From Rhizobium mayense (lineage in GTDB: Bacteria; Pseudomonadota; Alphaproteobacteria; Rhizobiales; Rhizobiaceae), in the NCBI RefSeq assembly GCF_030272705.1, contig NZ_JARFYM010000023.1, forward strand, positions 1 to 64,000: 64,000 bases of DNA, given 5' to 3'. This document shows, in pieces, positions 1 through 7,891 of the stretch (the stretch's first letter is position 1; each line of letters begins with the position of its first letter). Under the pieces are notes generated by a model. That model did not search any database. It was not told the origin of the DNA and saw nothing but the letters and a program-made list of their open reading frames with translations. Position numbers and translations under genes: made by a program.

Positions 1-116
1 ACAAACTGGTCGCTGCCGGCAAGCCAAAGATCGTTGCTATCGTCGCCACCATGCGAAAGCTGCTAACCATCCTCAATGCCATCATCCGGGATCAAAAACA
101 ATGGCAACCAGCTTGA
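1..116 (+). mobile_element. IS110-family transposase, C-terminal end (cut by window edge)
   Basis: An open frame enters from the left edge (codons in phase from base 3) and ends at a TGA at 114-116. The 37 visible residues have the typical C-terminal tail of IS110/IS1111 transposases: a basic stretch around LVAAGKPK, then KLLTILNAI, ending in QWQPA. In this family the catalytic DEDD domain is N-terminal and the Transposase_20 domain is C-terminal, so only the last part is seen. Whether the element is complete cannot be judged here. No inverted terminal repeat or target duplication is visible on the right side. Confidence 0.8.
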
Positions 117-131
117 CCAAAAAGACAGTCG

Positions 132-150
132 CTCTCCCCAATGGGGAGAG
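132..150. repeat. short C/G-rich palindrome
   Basis: CTCTCCCCA and TGGGGAGAG pair around a single A. The arm sequence matches the arms of the larger palindromic repeat at 10574-10698, so this may be a truncated copy. There is no clear T-run on the plus strand; on the minus strand it could help end transcription from the oxidoreductase gene, about 90 bases upstream on that strand. The rest of 117-238 holds nothing I recognise. Confidence 0.4.
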
Positions 151-238
151 GGTAAATCGTTACCGCACGCGCGGCATGACCGAGCTGTCGCAAACGTCGC
201 TGCCGCCGCGGGAGTGATATGCTTATTCATTGCGACGC

Positions 239-1252
239 TCAAAGTCCTGGATCAATCTTGGCGGCTTCACCTGTGGCGGCCGATTTGACGACGGCAAGGC
301 CCGCCGCCAACGACCACACGCCGTCTTCGCCGGTGGCTGACGGTTTTCCCCGCCCCTCGATCGCGGCATGAAAGGCGGCAAGCGCCGTCTCATAGAGATT
401 GTGGTGATGAAGCGGCAGCTCCGTCTGACCGTCCCTGTTGCGCAGGAAGACATGACCGATAGGCTGCTGCGTCATGACATTGCGGCCGATCAGCGATCCA
501 TCGGTACCGTGCACCTCGAAGCCGGTCTCCGCATATTTCGTGGTGAAGCCGTCGTGAAACTGCGCGATGACGCCGGATTTAAACCGCAAGGCGCCCATAA
601 CAGCATCCTCAAGCCCGGCTTTGCTCATACCGCCGTGCTGGCCGAGGGCGATCGCTTCCACCGGATCGTCATTCAGCACGAAGCGCAGCGTGTCGGCGTC
701 ATGAACGGTGATATCGAGAATGACACCCCCACCCGCTTGCGGCTTGTCCAGGCGCCAGCCCTGCAAATGCGGCGGCAGATAGACGGCATGGAAAACGCGG
801 GCGCTGAGCGGCTTGCCGATGCGCCCGGCCGCAATTGCCTCCCGCATGGCGCGGTGGCTTGCGGCATTGCGCAGATGATGGTTGGTGCCCATGACCACAC
901 CGGCGCCCTTCGCCGCCTGCACCATGAGACGCGCATCTTCCAGCGTCAGTGCCAGCGGCTTTTCGCAAAGCACATGCTTGCCGGCCTTCACCGCCGCCAA
1001 GGTCTGGTCGCGATGCAATTCATTGGTTGTCGAGATGTAGACGGCATCGACATCCGGATCGCTGACGAGATCCGCGATATCCGTCACCGATTGGGCAATA
1101 CCGTTTTCGGCTGCATAGGCACGGCCGCGCTCCGCGTCCCTGCTCATGACGGAGACGACATCGCCGCCAGTTGCACGAATGGCGTTGATCATCCATTCAT
1201 GGGCGATCGTGCTTGCGCCGATCAGGCCCCATTTTACACCTCCACTTGTCAT
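239..1252 (-). CDS. Gfo/Idh/MocA family NAD(P)-dependent oxidoreductase
   Basis: A 337-residue sugar or inositol dehydrogenase-type protein. The N-terminal Rossmann fold begins KWGLIGASTIAHEW, and the family motif CEKPLALT follows the region YISTTNELH. The C-terminal alpha/beta domain carries the conserved GGGVILDITVHDADTLRF stretch, with the likely catalytic histidine in HDAD. I chose the ATG at 1252 because the Rossmann strand starts just after it and it overlaps the stop of the upstream lacI-type gene by 4 bases (ATGA), implying translational coupling. Substrate is probably a sugar, sugar acid or inositol; the sequence does not say which. Confidence 0.87.
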   Translation of the reverse strand: MTSGGVKWGLIGASTIAHEWMINAIRATGGDVVSVMSRDAERGRAYAAENGIAQSVTDIADLVSDPDVDAVYISTTNELHRDQTLAAVKAGKHVLCEKPLALTLEDARLMVQAAKGAGVVMGTNHHLRNAASHRAMREAIAAGRIGKPLSARVFHAVYLPPHLQGWRLDKPQAGGGVILDITVHDADTLRFVLNDDPVEAIALGQHGGMSKAGLEDAVMGALRFKSGVIAQFHDGFTTKYAETGFEVHGTDGSLIGRNVMTQQPIGHVFLRNRDGQTELPLHHHNLYETALAAFHAAIEGRGKPSATGEDGVWSLAAGLAVVKSAATGEAAKIDPGL

Positions 1253-2292
1253 GACACGGCCCTCCTTGCCGTTGCGTCCAGCGCTGTTCCGGAGCTCTGG
1301 CGCACTACCAACCGCACAGCGCTGACGATCGCCTCCGCCTCCACCTTGCCGGAATTGATTTGCTTCAGGAGCAATTGCGCCGCCCGCCGGCCCATGCCCT
1401 GCGGATCGACGGAAATCGTCGTCAGCGCCGGCACTGCACTCTCGGCCTCGATCACATCGTCGAAACCGACCACAGCGAAATCGACACCCGGCTCCAGCCG
1501 ACGCGCCCTCAGACCATCGCAGACGCCGAAGGCGACCGCATCGTTGAAACACAAGGCCGCTGTCGGCTTATGCGCAAGCAGCATCGCGCGACCAACCGCC
1601 TCGACGCCGCCGGCCCGCGAGGGCGCGGTTGCAACGACGAGCTCGTCATCAAAAGCGATTCCCGCCTTGGCCAGCGCATCACGATAGCCGCCGAGCCGTT
1701 CGGCAAACACGGCGGTGTTGGCAAAACCGCCCATGAAAGCGATGCGGCGATGGCCGAGGCCGGCCAGATGCTCGACCGCCGCGGACGCGCCGGCGAAATT
1801 GTCAGACACCAGCGACGAGACCTTTGCACCGGGAATATTGCGCACGACGATCATCACCGGAATACCGGCATTGGTGAGCGGCTTGAAGTCGGCCGCGTCC
1901 GTGCCGCGCGCCGGCGAGACGATCAGGCCGGAAATGCCGTGCTCGCGCATCGAGGCGACGACCTCACGCTGCCGATCTATGCTCTCGCCGGTATTGGACA
2001 GGAACTGCACATAGCCGGCCGACTGCACGACCATGTCGACGCCGACGGCGAGCTCAGCAAGGAAGCTGTTGGTGAGATCGTTGACGACTATGCCGACAAT
2101 CTTCGACTTCGCCTGCCGCAAGTTGGCGGCGCCGCGATTATAGACGTATCCGAGCTCGCGGATCACCGCATTGACCTTGGCCCGTGTCGCTTCATTGACC
2201 AGCGGGCTGCCCTGCAGAACGAGCGACACGGTCGACTTCGACACGCCAGCGGCATGCGCAATATCGATGACCGTGACACGTCCCTTGCTCAT
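1249..2292 (-). CDS. LacI-family transcriptional regulator
   Basis: 347 residues. The N-terminal LacI helix-turn-helix (VTVIDIAHAAGVSKSTVSLVL) is followed by the hinge helix and a periplasmic-binding-protein-like sensor domain (VGIVVNDLTNSFLAELAVGV, later DFAVVGFDDV). The ATG at 2292 is preceded by a strong GGAGGAG site, and a longer frame upstream lacks family similarity. It is the first gene of a two-gene operon with the Gfo/Idh/MocA oxidoreductase. A perfect LacI-type palindrome lies about 40 bases upstream, so autoregulation is likely. The inducer is presumably the oxidoreductase substrate or a relative (inference). Confidence 0.9.
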   Translation of the reverse strand: MSKGRVTVIDIAHAAGVSKSTVSLVLQGSPLVNEATRAKVNAVIRELGYVYNRGAANLRQAKSKIVGIVVNDLTNSFLAELAVGVDMVVQSAGYVQFLSNTGESIDRQREVVASMREHGISGLIVSPARGTDAADFKPLTNAGIPVMIVVRNIPGAKVSSLVSDNFAGASAAVEHLAGLGHRRIAFMGGFANTAVFAERLGGYRDALAKAGIAFDDELVVATAPSRAGGVEAVGRAMLLAHKPTAALCFNDAVAFGVCDGLRARRLEPGVDFAVVGFDDVIEAESAVPALTTISVDPQGMGRRAAQLLLKQINSGKVEAEAIVSAVRLVVRQSSGTALDATARRAVS

Positions 2293-2333
2293 GAATCTCC
2301 TCCAGGGTCTCCATCCGTCGTCACGGACGATTA

Positions 2334-2349
2334 TTTGGAACGTTCCAAA
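2334..2349. promoter_or_regulatory. LacI-type operator, perfect 16-bp palindrome
   Basis: TTTGGAACGTTCCAAA is perfectly self-complementary with a central CG, the usual shape of LacI-family operators. It sits 42-57 bases upstream of the lacI-type start at 2292, where it could overlap that promoter. Confidence 0.75.
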
Positions 2350-2484
2350 CGTTGTCAATTGGTAAATTCGAAAGTATAGCGATAGCGGCTAAAGGCAGCC
2401 GGAAATGCGCGGCTTTCCTCGCATTTCGAGAGCCAAATAGGCATTGTGCCCGGATTTCGATTTACAAGAGTATCGTCATTGATT

Positions 2485-2500
2485 TTTGGAACGGTCTAAA
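2485..2500. promoter_or_regulatory. second LacI-type operator, imperfect copy
   Basis: TTTGGAACGGTCTAAA matches the operator at 2334-2349 in 14 of 16 positions. The two centres are about 151 bases apart, which would allow looping. The 2350-2527 stretch between the operator and the terminator otherwise has no gene that I can support. Confidence 0.5.
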
Positions 2501-2527
2501 TTTCCATCCTAATCGGGCGCGCAGAAA

Positions 2528-2555
2528 CGCCCGGCAACCGAGTGGTTGCCGGGCG
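2528..2555 (-). terminator. intrinsic terminator of the binding-protein operon
   Basis: Perfect 12-bp stem CGCCCGGCAACC / GGTTGCCGGGCG with a 4-base loop. On the minus strand it is followed by TTTCTG. It lies 40 bases past the stop codon of the solute-binding protein gene and closes the six-gene minus-strand operon. Confidence 0.8.
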
Positions 2556-2595
2556 TCCCATGGAAACGAAAAGAAAATCTAAGAAACCGCAGGCC

Positions 2596-3858
2596 TTATT
2601 TGTTCAACTGCGCCTGCAGCTTGTTGACATCATCGATCGACATTTCGCCGTCCGTTGTCACCTTGCCGTCCGTGATCTTCCAGAGACGAAACGGGCCGGT
2701 GATGTCGCCATATTTGTCGAAGGCGACCGGGCCTATGACGCCCTCATAGCGGATCGGCTTACCGTCTTTGATCAAGCCGAGCGCCTTGGCGAATTCATCC
2801 TTGCCGGCATAGATCGGCGTGCCTTGGGGATCGACTGCTTTATACATCGCATCCTTGATCTTGGCCGGATCGTCCGAGCCAGCAATCGCGATGGCGAGGC
2901 CGACGATAGCACCGGCGTCATAGGAACGGTCCGCCGCCGGGTTGGACGGTTCGATGCCCGAAAAATCCTTGTAGTTCTTCATGAAATAGTCGGTCGAAGC
3001 CGTCGGGCTGGTACCAGAAGACGTGCCATAGGCATCCTTGAGGTAGTCGGCACCGACCGAGTCGATGAAATCCGGGCTGTTCATGCCGTCGTTGAGCAGG
3101 AATTTCTGCACGCCGCCTTGTGAAATCCAGGTGCGGGCGATGGTTGCTCCATCGACCGGCGTACTGACAAGGTAGAGGCCGTCCGGATTGCCCGCCATGG
3201 CGGCGGTGACTTCCGAGGCGTAGCTCGACTGCTTTTCGTTATAGGGCGTGTCGGACACGATAGTGCCGCCGAGCGCCTTATAGGCACGAGAAAACTCCTT
3301 CACCATGTTGACGCCAAAGTCGCTGTTGACGTGAATGACCGCCAGCTTCTTGAAGCCCTTGTCGATCGCGTATTTCGCGGCCGCCACGCCCTGCAGCGCA
3401 TCAGATGTGATGGTGCGGAAGAAGATGCCGTTGGTCTTGCCGTCACGGCCGAGCGCCGTCAACGTCGGCGAGGACGAGGCCGGCGACACCTGCACGATCT
3501 TGGCCGGTGCGGTGACCGAGGTCAGGATTGGAATCGAGACCGACGAGATGATGCCGCCGATAATGACTGGCACCTTCTTCACTTGCACGAGCTGGGTCGC
3601 GGCGTCGACGGCGACATTGCCTTGGCTCTGGCTGTCACGCGTATCGGTTACCAGATCGCAGCCGCGCACGCCGCCGGCGGCGTTGATGTCGCGGAAGGCC
3701 ATTTCGACCGATTTCGCGCCCGCCTGACCATATTCGCCGGCGGGGCCCGTCAATTCCATGACCAGCCCGACGGTGATTTTGCAGTCTGCCGCGTTGGCAA
3801 CGCCCGCCGCAGCAAGGAGCGCCAGAGCGGTGGTGATTTGAAATATCGTCTTTTTCAT
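2596..3858 (-). CDS. branched-chain-amino-acid-type ABC transporter substrate-binding protein
   Basis: 420 residues with a Sec signal peptide (MKKTIFQITTALALLAAAG, cleavage near ANA-AD). It belongs to the LivJ/AmiC-like class of periplasmic binding proteins: ITVGLVMELTGPAGEYGQ, then the GGIISSVSIPILTSV and SPASSSPTLT ligand-loop regions. The ATG at 3858 has an AGGGGAAC site; an upstream in-frame ATG would add residues before the signal peptide. It is the last gene of the minus-strand operon, 41 bases after the SnoaL-like gene. The likely partner transporter is the divergent ATPase/permease set at 7091-10525. The ligand need not be a branched-chain amino acid: this class also binds amides, ureas and aromatic acids. 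Confidence 0.9.
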   Translation of the reverse strand: MKKTIFQITTALALLAAAGVANAADCKITVGLVMELTGPAGEYGQAGAKSVEMAFRDINAAGGVRGCDLVTDTRDSQSQGNVAVDAATQLVQVKKVPVIIGGIISSVSIPILTSVTAPAKIVQVSPASSSPTLTALGRDGKTNGIFFRTITSDALQGVAAAKYAIDKGFKKLAVIHVNSDFGVNMVKEFSRAYKALGGTIVSDTPYNEKQSSYASEVTAAMAGNPDGLYLVSTPVDGATIARTWISQGGVQKFLLNDGMNSPDFIDSVGADYLKDAYGTSSGTSPTASTDYFMKNYKDFSGIEPSNPAADRSYDAGAIVGLAIAIAGSDDPAKIKDAMYKAVDPQGTPIYAGKDEFAKALGLIKDGKPIRYEGVIGPVAFDKYGDITGPFRLWKITDGKVTTDGEMSIDDVNKLQAQLNK

Positions 3859-3899
3859 CTTTGTTCCCCTTGTTAGGTGCACGACTTCTATTTCAGTGG

Positions 3900-4340
3900 T
3901 TAAGCCTGTTTCGTCTCCGGCGCCTGCAGCCAGGTTTCATGCAGATGCCGCCATTCGACACCGTTCGGCATCGATGAACTCTCGGTAAAAAGCGCGCTTG
4001 ACCGCCGCCAGCTCCAGGCGCCCGCTCGAAATTGTGCCTCGACATAGGTGACGACAATGATGCCGGCGGCCTCCCAGCCGGGCCTGACGTCGTCGATTTT
4101 GATCACGAAATCACCGTGAAAACAGCCACGGTTGGCCCGGACATGGTTGATGATGGTATCGCGCTCGATAATGCGCCCGTCGTCCGGCGTGACGATGCGG
4201 AACTCCTCACCCAGGACTTTTTCGAACCGGCTGAAATCCGTTTGGTTGTGGTCCGTTGCATTATACCAGTCGGCGAAATAGCGATGCAGGTCGATGATTT
4301 CGGCCTTGGCGCGCTCGAAGAGGGATGGGCTCGTGCTCAT
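3900..4340 (-). CDS. SnoaL-like / NTF2-fold protein
   Basis: 146 residues, read as a cystatin-like NTF2/SnoaL-type fold (DUF4440 resemblance). An N-terminal helix (FERAKAEIIDLHRYFADWY) leads into FSRFEKVLGEEFRIVTPDDGR, ending with EWRHLHETWL. Such proteins are small lyases, isomerases or accessory subunits in catabolic clusters; no catalytic residue can be assigned. The start at 4340 overlaps the aldo/keto reductase stop by 4 bases (ATGA), so the longer frame to 4742 is not real. It belongs to the GntR/DUF3830 operon and probably acts on the same substrate. Confidence 0.72.
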   Translation of the reverse strand: MSTSPSLFERAKAEIIDLHRYFADWYNATDHNQTDFSRFEKVLGEEFRIVTPDDGRIIERDTIINHVRANRGCFHGDFVIKIDDVRPGWEAAGIIVVTYVEAQFRAGAWSWRRSSALFTESSSMPNGVEWRHLHETWLQAPETKQA

Positions 4341-5392
4341 TTTTTCCCCGCGTTCAGATTGTAGTGCATGATTGAGCCATGCCGCCCGGTGCGGTCGCGC
4401 TCCAGCGTGTAGACATCGCCGAGTGGGCCGTTGCTCTGCGCGATGATCGCGGCAATCTGAGACCGATCCTCTGCTGTGAGCGCAATATCCATGATCCTCG
4501 CATTGGCGAGTGCATGCGCCTGATTGCGGGCGCCGACGATGGCGGCAGCCACCTGCGGCTGCTCCAGCACCCAGGCGCTGGCAGCAGTGGCGATATCGAC
4601 GCCATGGCGGTCGCCGATGGCCTTCAATGTCTGAAGCAGCGACTGGAACAGTTCCCAACCGCCGAAATCGTCGATGATCAGCTTGTATTTGATCAGTGAA
4701 CGGTTCTCGAGCGGCATCTCCGGTTCCAGCTGGCCCAGCCATCTGTCGCCGAGGAATCCACCCGCGACGGAGCCGTAGCAGAGGAAGCGGACATTGTTGT
4801 CGGCAGCAAGTGCTGTCAGGCTGTTTGCCGGCCGCTGGTCGAGCACGGAATATTGCAGCTGCTGGCTGACGAGAGGAATGCCGGCTTTCAGGATTTCAGC
4901 GATGTGCGGCGTATCGAAATTCGTCGTGCCGACATTGCGGACCTTGCCTTCCCGCCGCATCTCGTCCAGCCAGCCGAGCGCATCGAGATAGCCGGGTAGC
5001 GCATAATCCCACCAGTGAAACTGCACGAGGTCCAGCCGCTCGGTTTTCAACCGCCGCAGCGATTGCTCGACAATTCCCCTGATATAATCGCGGCTGATGC
5101 GCGACAGCACTTCGAGATCAGGCACCAGCTTGGTGTGCACCTTCATCCTGGCGGCGGCGTCGAGCCCGCGCTCCTTGGCGAGCCGCAGGCGTGCAGCGCC
5201 GATCAGCTCTTCGACGCCGGTATAGATATCAGCGCAATCGTAAGTGATGATGCCGGCGTCGAAAGCGGCGATGAGGTCGGTCACGGCCTGCGCTCGGTCG
5301 ATCGACCCATGACCCCCGGCCAATTGCCAGCCACCGCGAATGACGCGCGAGATCGAATAACCAGGGCTGAGTTCGAAAGTCTTGGCATTCAT
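4337..5392 (-). CDS. aldo/keto reductase
   Basis: 351 residues, a TIM-barrel NAD(P)H oxidoreductase. The catalytic tetrad is visible: Asp52 and Tyr57 (YDCADIYTGVEE), Lys88 (VHTKLV) and His126 (LVQFHWWDY). The C-terminal cofactor-binding segment AAAIVGARNQAH is present. The start abuts the stop of the TIGR04076 gene. It is fourth in the minus-strand operon and probably reduces or oxidises a carbonyl or hydroxyl on a breakdown intermediate of the transported compound (inference). Confidence 0.88.
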   Translation of the reverse strand: MNAKTFELSPGYSISRVIRGGWQLAGGHGSIDRAQAVTDLIAAFDAGIITYDCADIYTGVEELIGAARLRLAKERGLDAAARMKVHTKLVPDLEVLSRISRDYIRGIVEQSLRRLKTERLDLVQFHWWDYALPGYLDALGWLDEMRREGKVRNVGTTNFDTPHIAEILKAGIPLVSQQLQYSVLDQRPANSLTALAADNNVRFLCYGSVAGGFLGDRWLGQLEPEMPLENRSLIKYKLIIDDFGGWELFQSLLQTLKAIGDRHGVDIATAASAWVLEQPQVAAAIVGARNQAHALANARIMDIALTAEDRSQIAAIIAQSNGPLGDVYTLERDRTGRHGSIMHYNLNAGKK

Positions 5393-5746
5393 CTATTTAT
5401 TCTCCTCGGGCAACGGCACTGCCGTCGTCTCGGCATGGCTGAACCGCCGCTTGCCCGTTCGGATGATCCTGAGGCGGCTCGCGCAGTTCGGGTCCGGACA
5501 GGCGATCTCGGCGTCGGATGTCATCCAGTCGTTCTTATGGGTGGGCCGCTGCTTGGCCGCGAGCAGCGGCAATACGGCGGAAATGGAATAAATGGAGAAA
5601 CCCTGCCCCGGTGGCAGCGACAGCATTTCGCCCTTGAGCTCGAAATAATCGCCCTCTTTGGCGCCGCAATAGATCGGCTTGCCCTCGGGAATGACGGCTT
5701 CGACACGCAGGTCGAACAGCTCGAAGGAATCGTCTGCCGCGCTCAT
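5393..5746 (-). CDS. TIGR04076 family protein of unknown function
   Basis: 117 residues. The order of motifs (LRVEAVIPEGKP, GDYFELKGEMLSLPPGQGF, LPLLAAKQRP, NDWMTSDAEIACPDPNC) is what I recall for the TIGR04076 family, whose function is unknown. The CPDPNC pair of cysteines, with the Cys of YCGAKEGD, could bind a metal or a Fe-S cluster (inference). It starts one base after the DUF3830 stop and abuts the aldo/keto reductase start, so it is in the operon. Confidence 0.7.
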   Translation of the reverse strand: MSAADDSFELFDLRVEAVIPEGKPIYCGAKEGDYFELKGEMLSLPPGQGFSIYSISAVLPLLAAKQRPTHKNDWMTSDAEIACPDPNCASRLRIIRTGKRRFSHAETTAVPLPEENK

Positions 5747-5747
5747 C

Positions 5748-6239
5748 TCAGACCTCCATGACGCGGGCGAAAGTCACGTCGCAGGCGCCGTTGCGGCGAA
5801 TAACACCGCAGGCCGCAGCGAAATGCTCGCGCTCTTCGGGCCGCACCTGCGCAACGACGCTGCCCGGCAACCAGCCGATCGGGAACAGCAGTCGAGCACC
5901 CTGCCCGTAGAACAGGCCGATATCGAAGATCGGGTTGGGGCTTCCGCCCCAGACGCGCGCCGGGACATAGCTCAGCACGATATCGCCCGGCTGCGGCGTC
6001 AACGTCGCGTTTTCCGCCGGCAGGGGATTTGCCCATTCGCTGCCGACGAGATGATCCGGCGGGATCGGGCAGGAGATTTCCGGTCCCGTCCACATGGCAT
6101 GGATACCCGGCACAATGCGCGGCTCGGCCAGATAGGTCCAGAGGAACTCCACATTGTCCGGAGCCTTGCCGTCGAGCAGCACGGCGGTAACGGAAAGCGC
6201 GGAGCGGGGCTCGGTGATGCGGATGGCGCGCGTGCTCAT
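5748..6239 (-). CDS. DUF3830 family protein
   Basis: 163 residues. I recognise the DUF3830 layout: SALSVTAVLLDGKAPDN, FLWTYLAEPRIVPGIHAMW, then ENATLTPQPGDIVLSY, and IFDIGLFYGQGARLLFPIG. The family is thought to have a cyclophilin-like fold and often sits with catabolic genes, but no reaction is established to my knowledge. The ATG at 6239 overlaps the GntR stop by 4 bases, so the longer frame is rejected. It is the second gene of the operon and is a candidate for the signature enzyme of this pathway. Confidence 0.72.
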   Translation of the reverse strand: MSTRAIRITEPRSALSVTAVLLDGKAPDNVEFLWTYLAEPRIVPGIHAMWTGPEISCPIPPDHLVGSEWANPLPAENATLTPQPGDIVLSYVPARVWGGSPNPIFDIGLFYGQGARLLFPIGWLPGSVVAQVRPEEREHFAAACGVIRRNGACDVTFARVMEV

Positions 6240-6973
6240 GACATACCTTTGCTTGCCGCTTCGGATTGCAGCTTGTTGCGGAGAAAATTGAAAGGCCGGC
6301 TGATGTCGGCGATCAGCGCCTCGCGGGCAGCCGTGGCATCCTGAGCCGAGAGCGCTGCCACGATGCTGCGATGGAAATGCGCCGTATCGACCTCGCCGGC
6401 CTCGGAGAAAGCATAGATCGCCACGCGGATGCAGGGGCCGGATTGCAGCCATAGGCTCTCGATCATCGGGATCAGCACGGCCGAGCCGCAAGCGCGATAG
6501 ATTTCGAAATGGAAGCTCTGATTCAGGGTGACCTCGCGGTCGACATCCTTCTTAAGCTTCAGCGCCCGCATCTCGTCCCACTCGCTGAGCATGCTTTCGA
6601 TGACGGAGACTTGACGCGAGGCCATCCGCGTCGCCGCAAGCGCGATCGCTTCGCCCTCGATCAGGATGCGGGCACGTAAGAGATCGTCCATGCGCTCGAG
6701 CGTGATCGGCGGAACGCGGACGGAGCGGTTCGGCAATGCCTCCAGCGCCTTTTCGGTGATCAGACGGCCCAGAGCCTCGCGAACAGGCATGGTGCTGGTC
6801 ATCAGGGCATCGGCGAGGCCGCGAATGGTGAGCACCTGGCTCGGCTCGAACAAGCCGCCGATCAGCGCCCGGCGAAGCTCCAGATAGACGCGATCCTGCA
6901 CGGTCTCGCGGCCGACGGGCGCGAGCTGAGCGGCAATGGGGTCGTTGCTTTTCACGACAGCCGTCTTTTGCAT
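6236..6973 (-). CDS. GntR-family regulator, FCD (FadR) subgroup
   Basis: 245 residues. The winged helix-turn-helix is N-terminal (VYLELRRALIGGLFEPSQVLTI, PVREALGRLITEKAL). The all-helical FCD ligand-binding domain follows, with metal-ligand positions in NQSFHFEIYRACGS and AHFHRSIVAAL. It heads the minus-strand operon and is divergent from the ABC transporter operon. The 117-base gap carries a TGTGATCACA palindrome, so this protein likely controls both operons in response to a small acid. Confidence 0.88.
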   Translation of the reverse strand: MQKTAVVKSNDPIAAQLAPVGRETVQDRVYLELRRALIGGLFEPSQVLTIRGLADALMTSTMPVREALGRLITEKALEALPNRSVRVPPITLERMDDLLRARILIEGEAIALAATRMASRQVSVIESMLSEWDEMRALKLKKDVDREVTLNQSFHFEIYRACGSAVLIPMIESLWLQSGPCIRVAIYAFSEAGEVDTAHFHRSIVAALSAQDATAAREALIADISRPFNFLRNKLQSEAASKGMS

Positions 6974-7016
6974 GGCCTCCCCGCTTTTGGCTTGCAGAGA
7001 GGATTAAAGCCGATTA

Positions 7017-7042
7017 GCGTGATCATTACAAGTGTGATCACA
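7017..7042. promoter_or_regulatory. probable GntR operator between divergent operons
   Basis: A perfect 10-bp palindrome TGTGATCACA at 7033-7042, with a second TGATCA core at 7020-7025. It lies between the gntR start (6973) and the transporter ATPase start (7091), as expected for a regulator controlling both directions. Assignment to this GntR protein is inference. Confidence 0.55.
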
Positions 7043-7090
7043 AATCAAAAATCAGAAGGCGGCAAGGATCGTCTTCGGCCAGAGGGATCC

Positions 7091-7891
7091 ATGAGTGCAC
7101 TGAGCGAACGGCGGGAAGAGGACACCCGTCCACCCGTTCTGACGGCGAAAAACGTGGTGCGGCGCTTCGGCGGCGTTACCGCGGTCAACGACGTGTCCTT
7201 CGACGTCCGCCGCGGTGAAATCCTCGGTCTGATCGGCCCGAACGGTGCCGGCAAGACGACGATGTTCGATCTGCTTGCCGGCAGTGTTCAGCCGAACAGC
7301 GGCGAGATCGTGCTGAACGGCATGGCTGTGTCCGGGGAAGCCGCGCACCGCCGCATCGGCCGCGGTCTCGGCCGCACTTTTCAGATCCCGCGCCCCTTTC
7401 CAAATCTGACGCTGCTCGACAACGTCATGCTGGCCGCGCAATCCCAGGCCGGCGAAGGGCTGCTGGCAAACTTCCTGAAACCCTGGCGCGTCAAGGCCGA
7501 GGAGAAAGCCGCGCGCGACAAGGCGGCGGAGCTGCTGGAGCTAGTCAACCTGACGCGGCTGGCGCATGAGCCCGCCCGCGTGCTCTCCGGCGGCCAGCGC
7601 AAGCTACTGGAGCTTGCCCGCGTCATGATGGCCGATCCCGCCATCATCCTGCTCGATGAGCCGGCAGCCGGCGTCAATGCCACACTGCTTGAAGTCATTA
7701 TCGACCGTATCAAGGACATCAACGCGCGCGGCATCACCTTCCTGCTGATCGAACACAATATCGACATGGTGACCCGCCTCTGCCATCGCGTTCTCGTCAT
7801 GGCGGCAGGCCAATTGCTCTGTGAAGGCACGGCCGACGAAGTCGCGCGCGATCCAAGGGTCATCGAAGCCTATCTCGGGGGTGCGGCATGA
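7091..7891 (+). CDS. ABC transporter ATP-binding protein (LivG type)
   Basis: 266 residues. Walker A GPNGAGKTT, signature LSGGQRK and Walker B IILLDEPAAG are intact, and the BCA ABC transporter tail (VIEAYLGG) is present. The ATG at 7091 has an AGAGGG site eight bases before it; the longer upstream frame runs through the operator. It is the first gene of the plus-strand transporter operon and its stop overlaps the next start (ATGA). Confidence 0.92.
   Translation: MSALSERREEDTRPPVLTAKNVVRRFGGVTAVNDVSFDVRRGEILGLIGPNGAGKTTMFDLLAGSVQPNSGEIVLNGMAVSGEAAHRRIGRGLGRTFQIPRPFPNLTLLDNVMLAAQSQAGEGLLANFLKPWRVKAEEKAARDKAAELLELVNLTRLAHEPARVLSGGQRKLLELARVMMADPAIILLDEPAAGVNATLLEVIIDRIKDINARGITFLLIEHNIDMVTRLCHRVLVMAAGQLLCEGTADEVARDPRVIEAYLGGAA

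Noticed and set aside
368..1687. Long plus-strand open frame of 439 codons
   Set aside because: It runs antisense to the Gfo/Idh/MocA and LacI genes, which have clear family motifs; its translation is Arg/His-rich and without recognisable domains.
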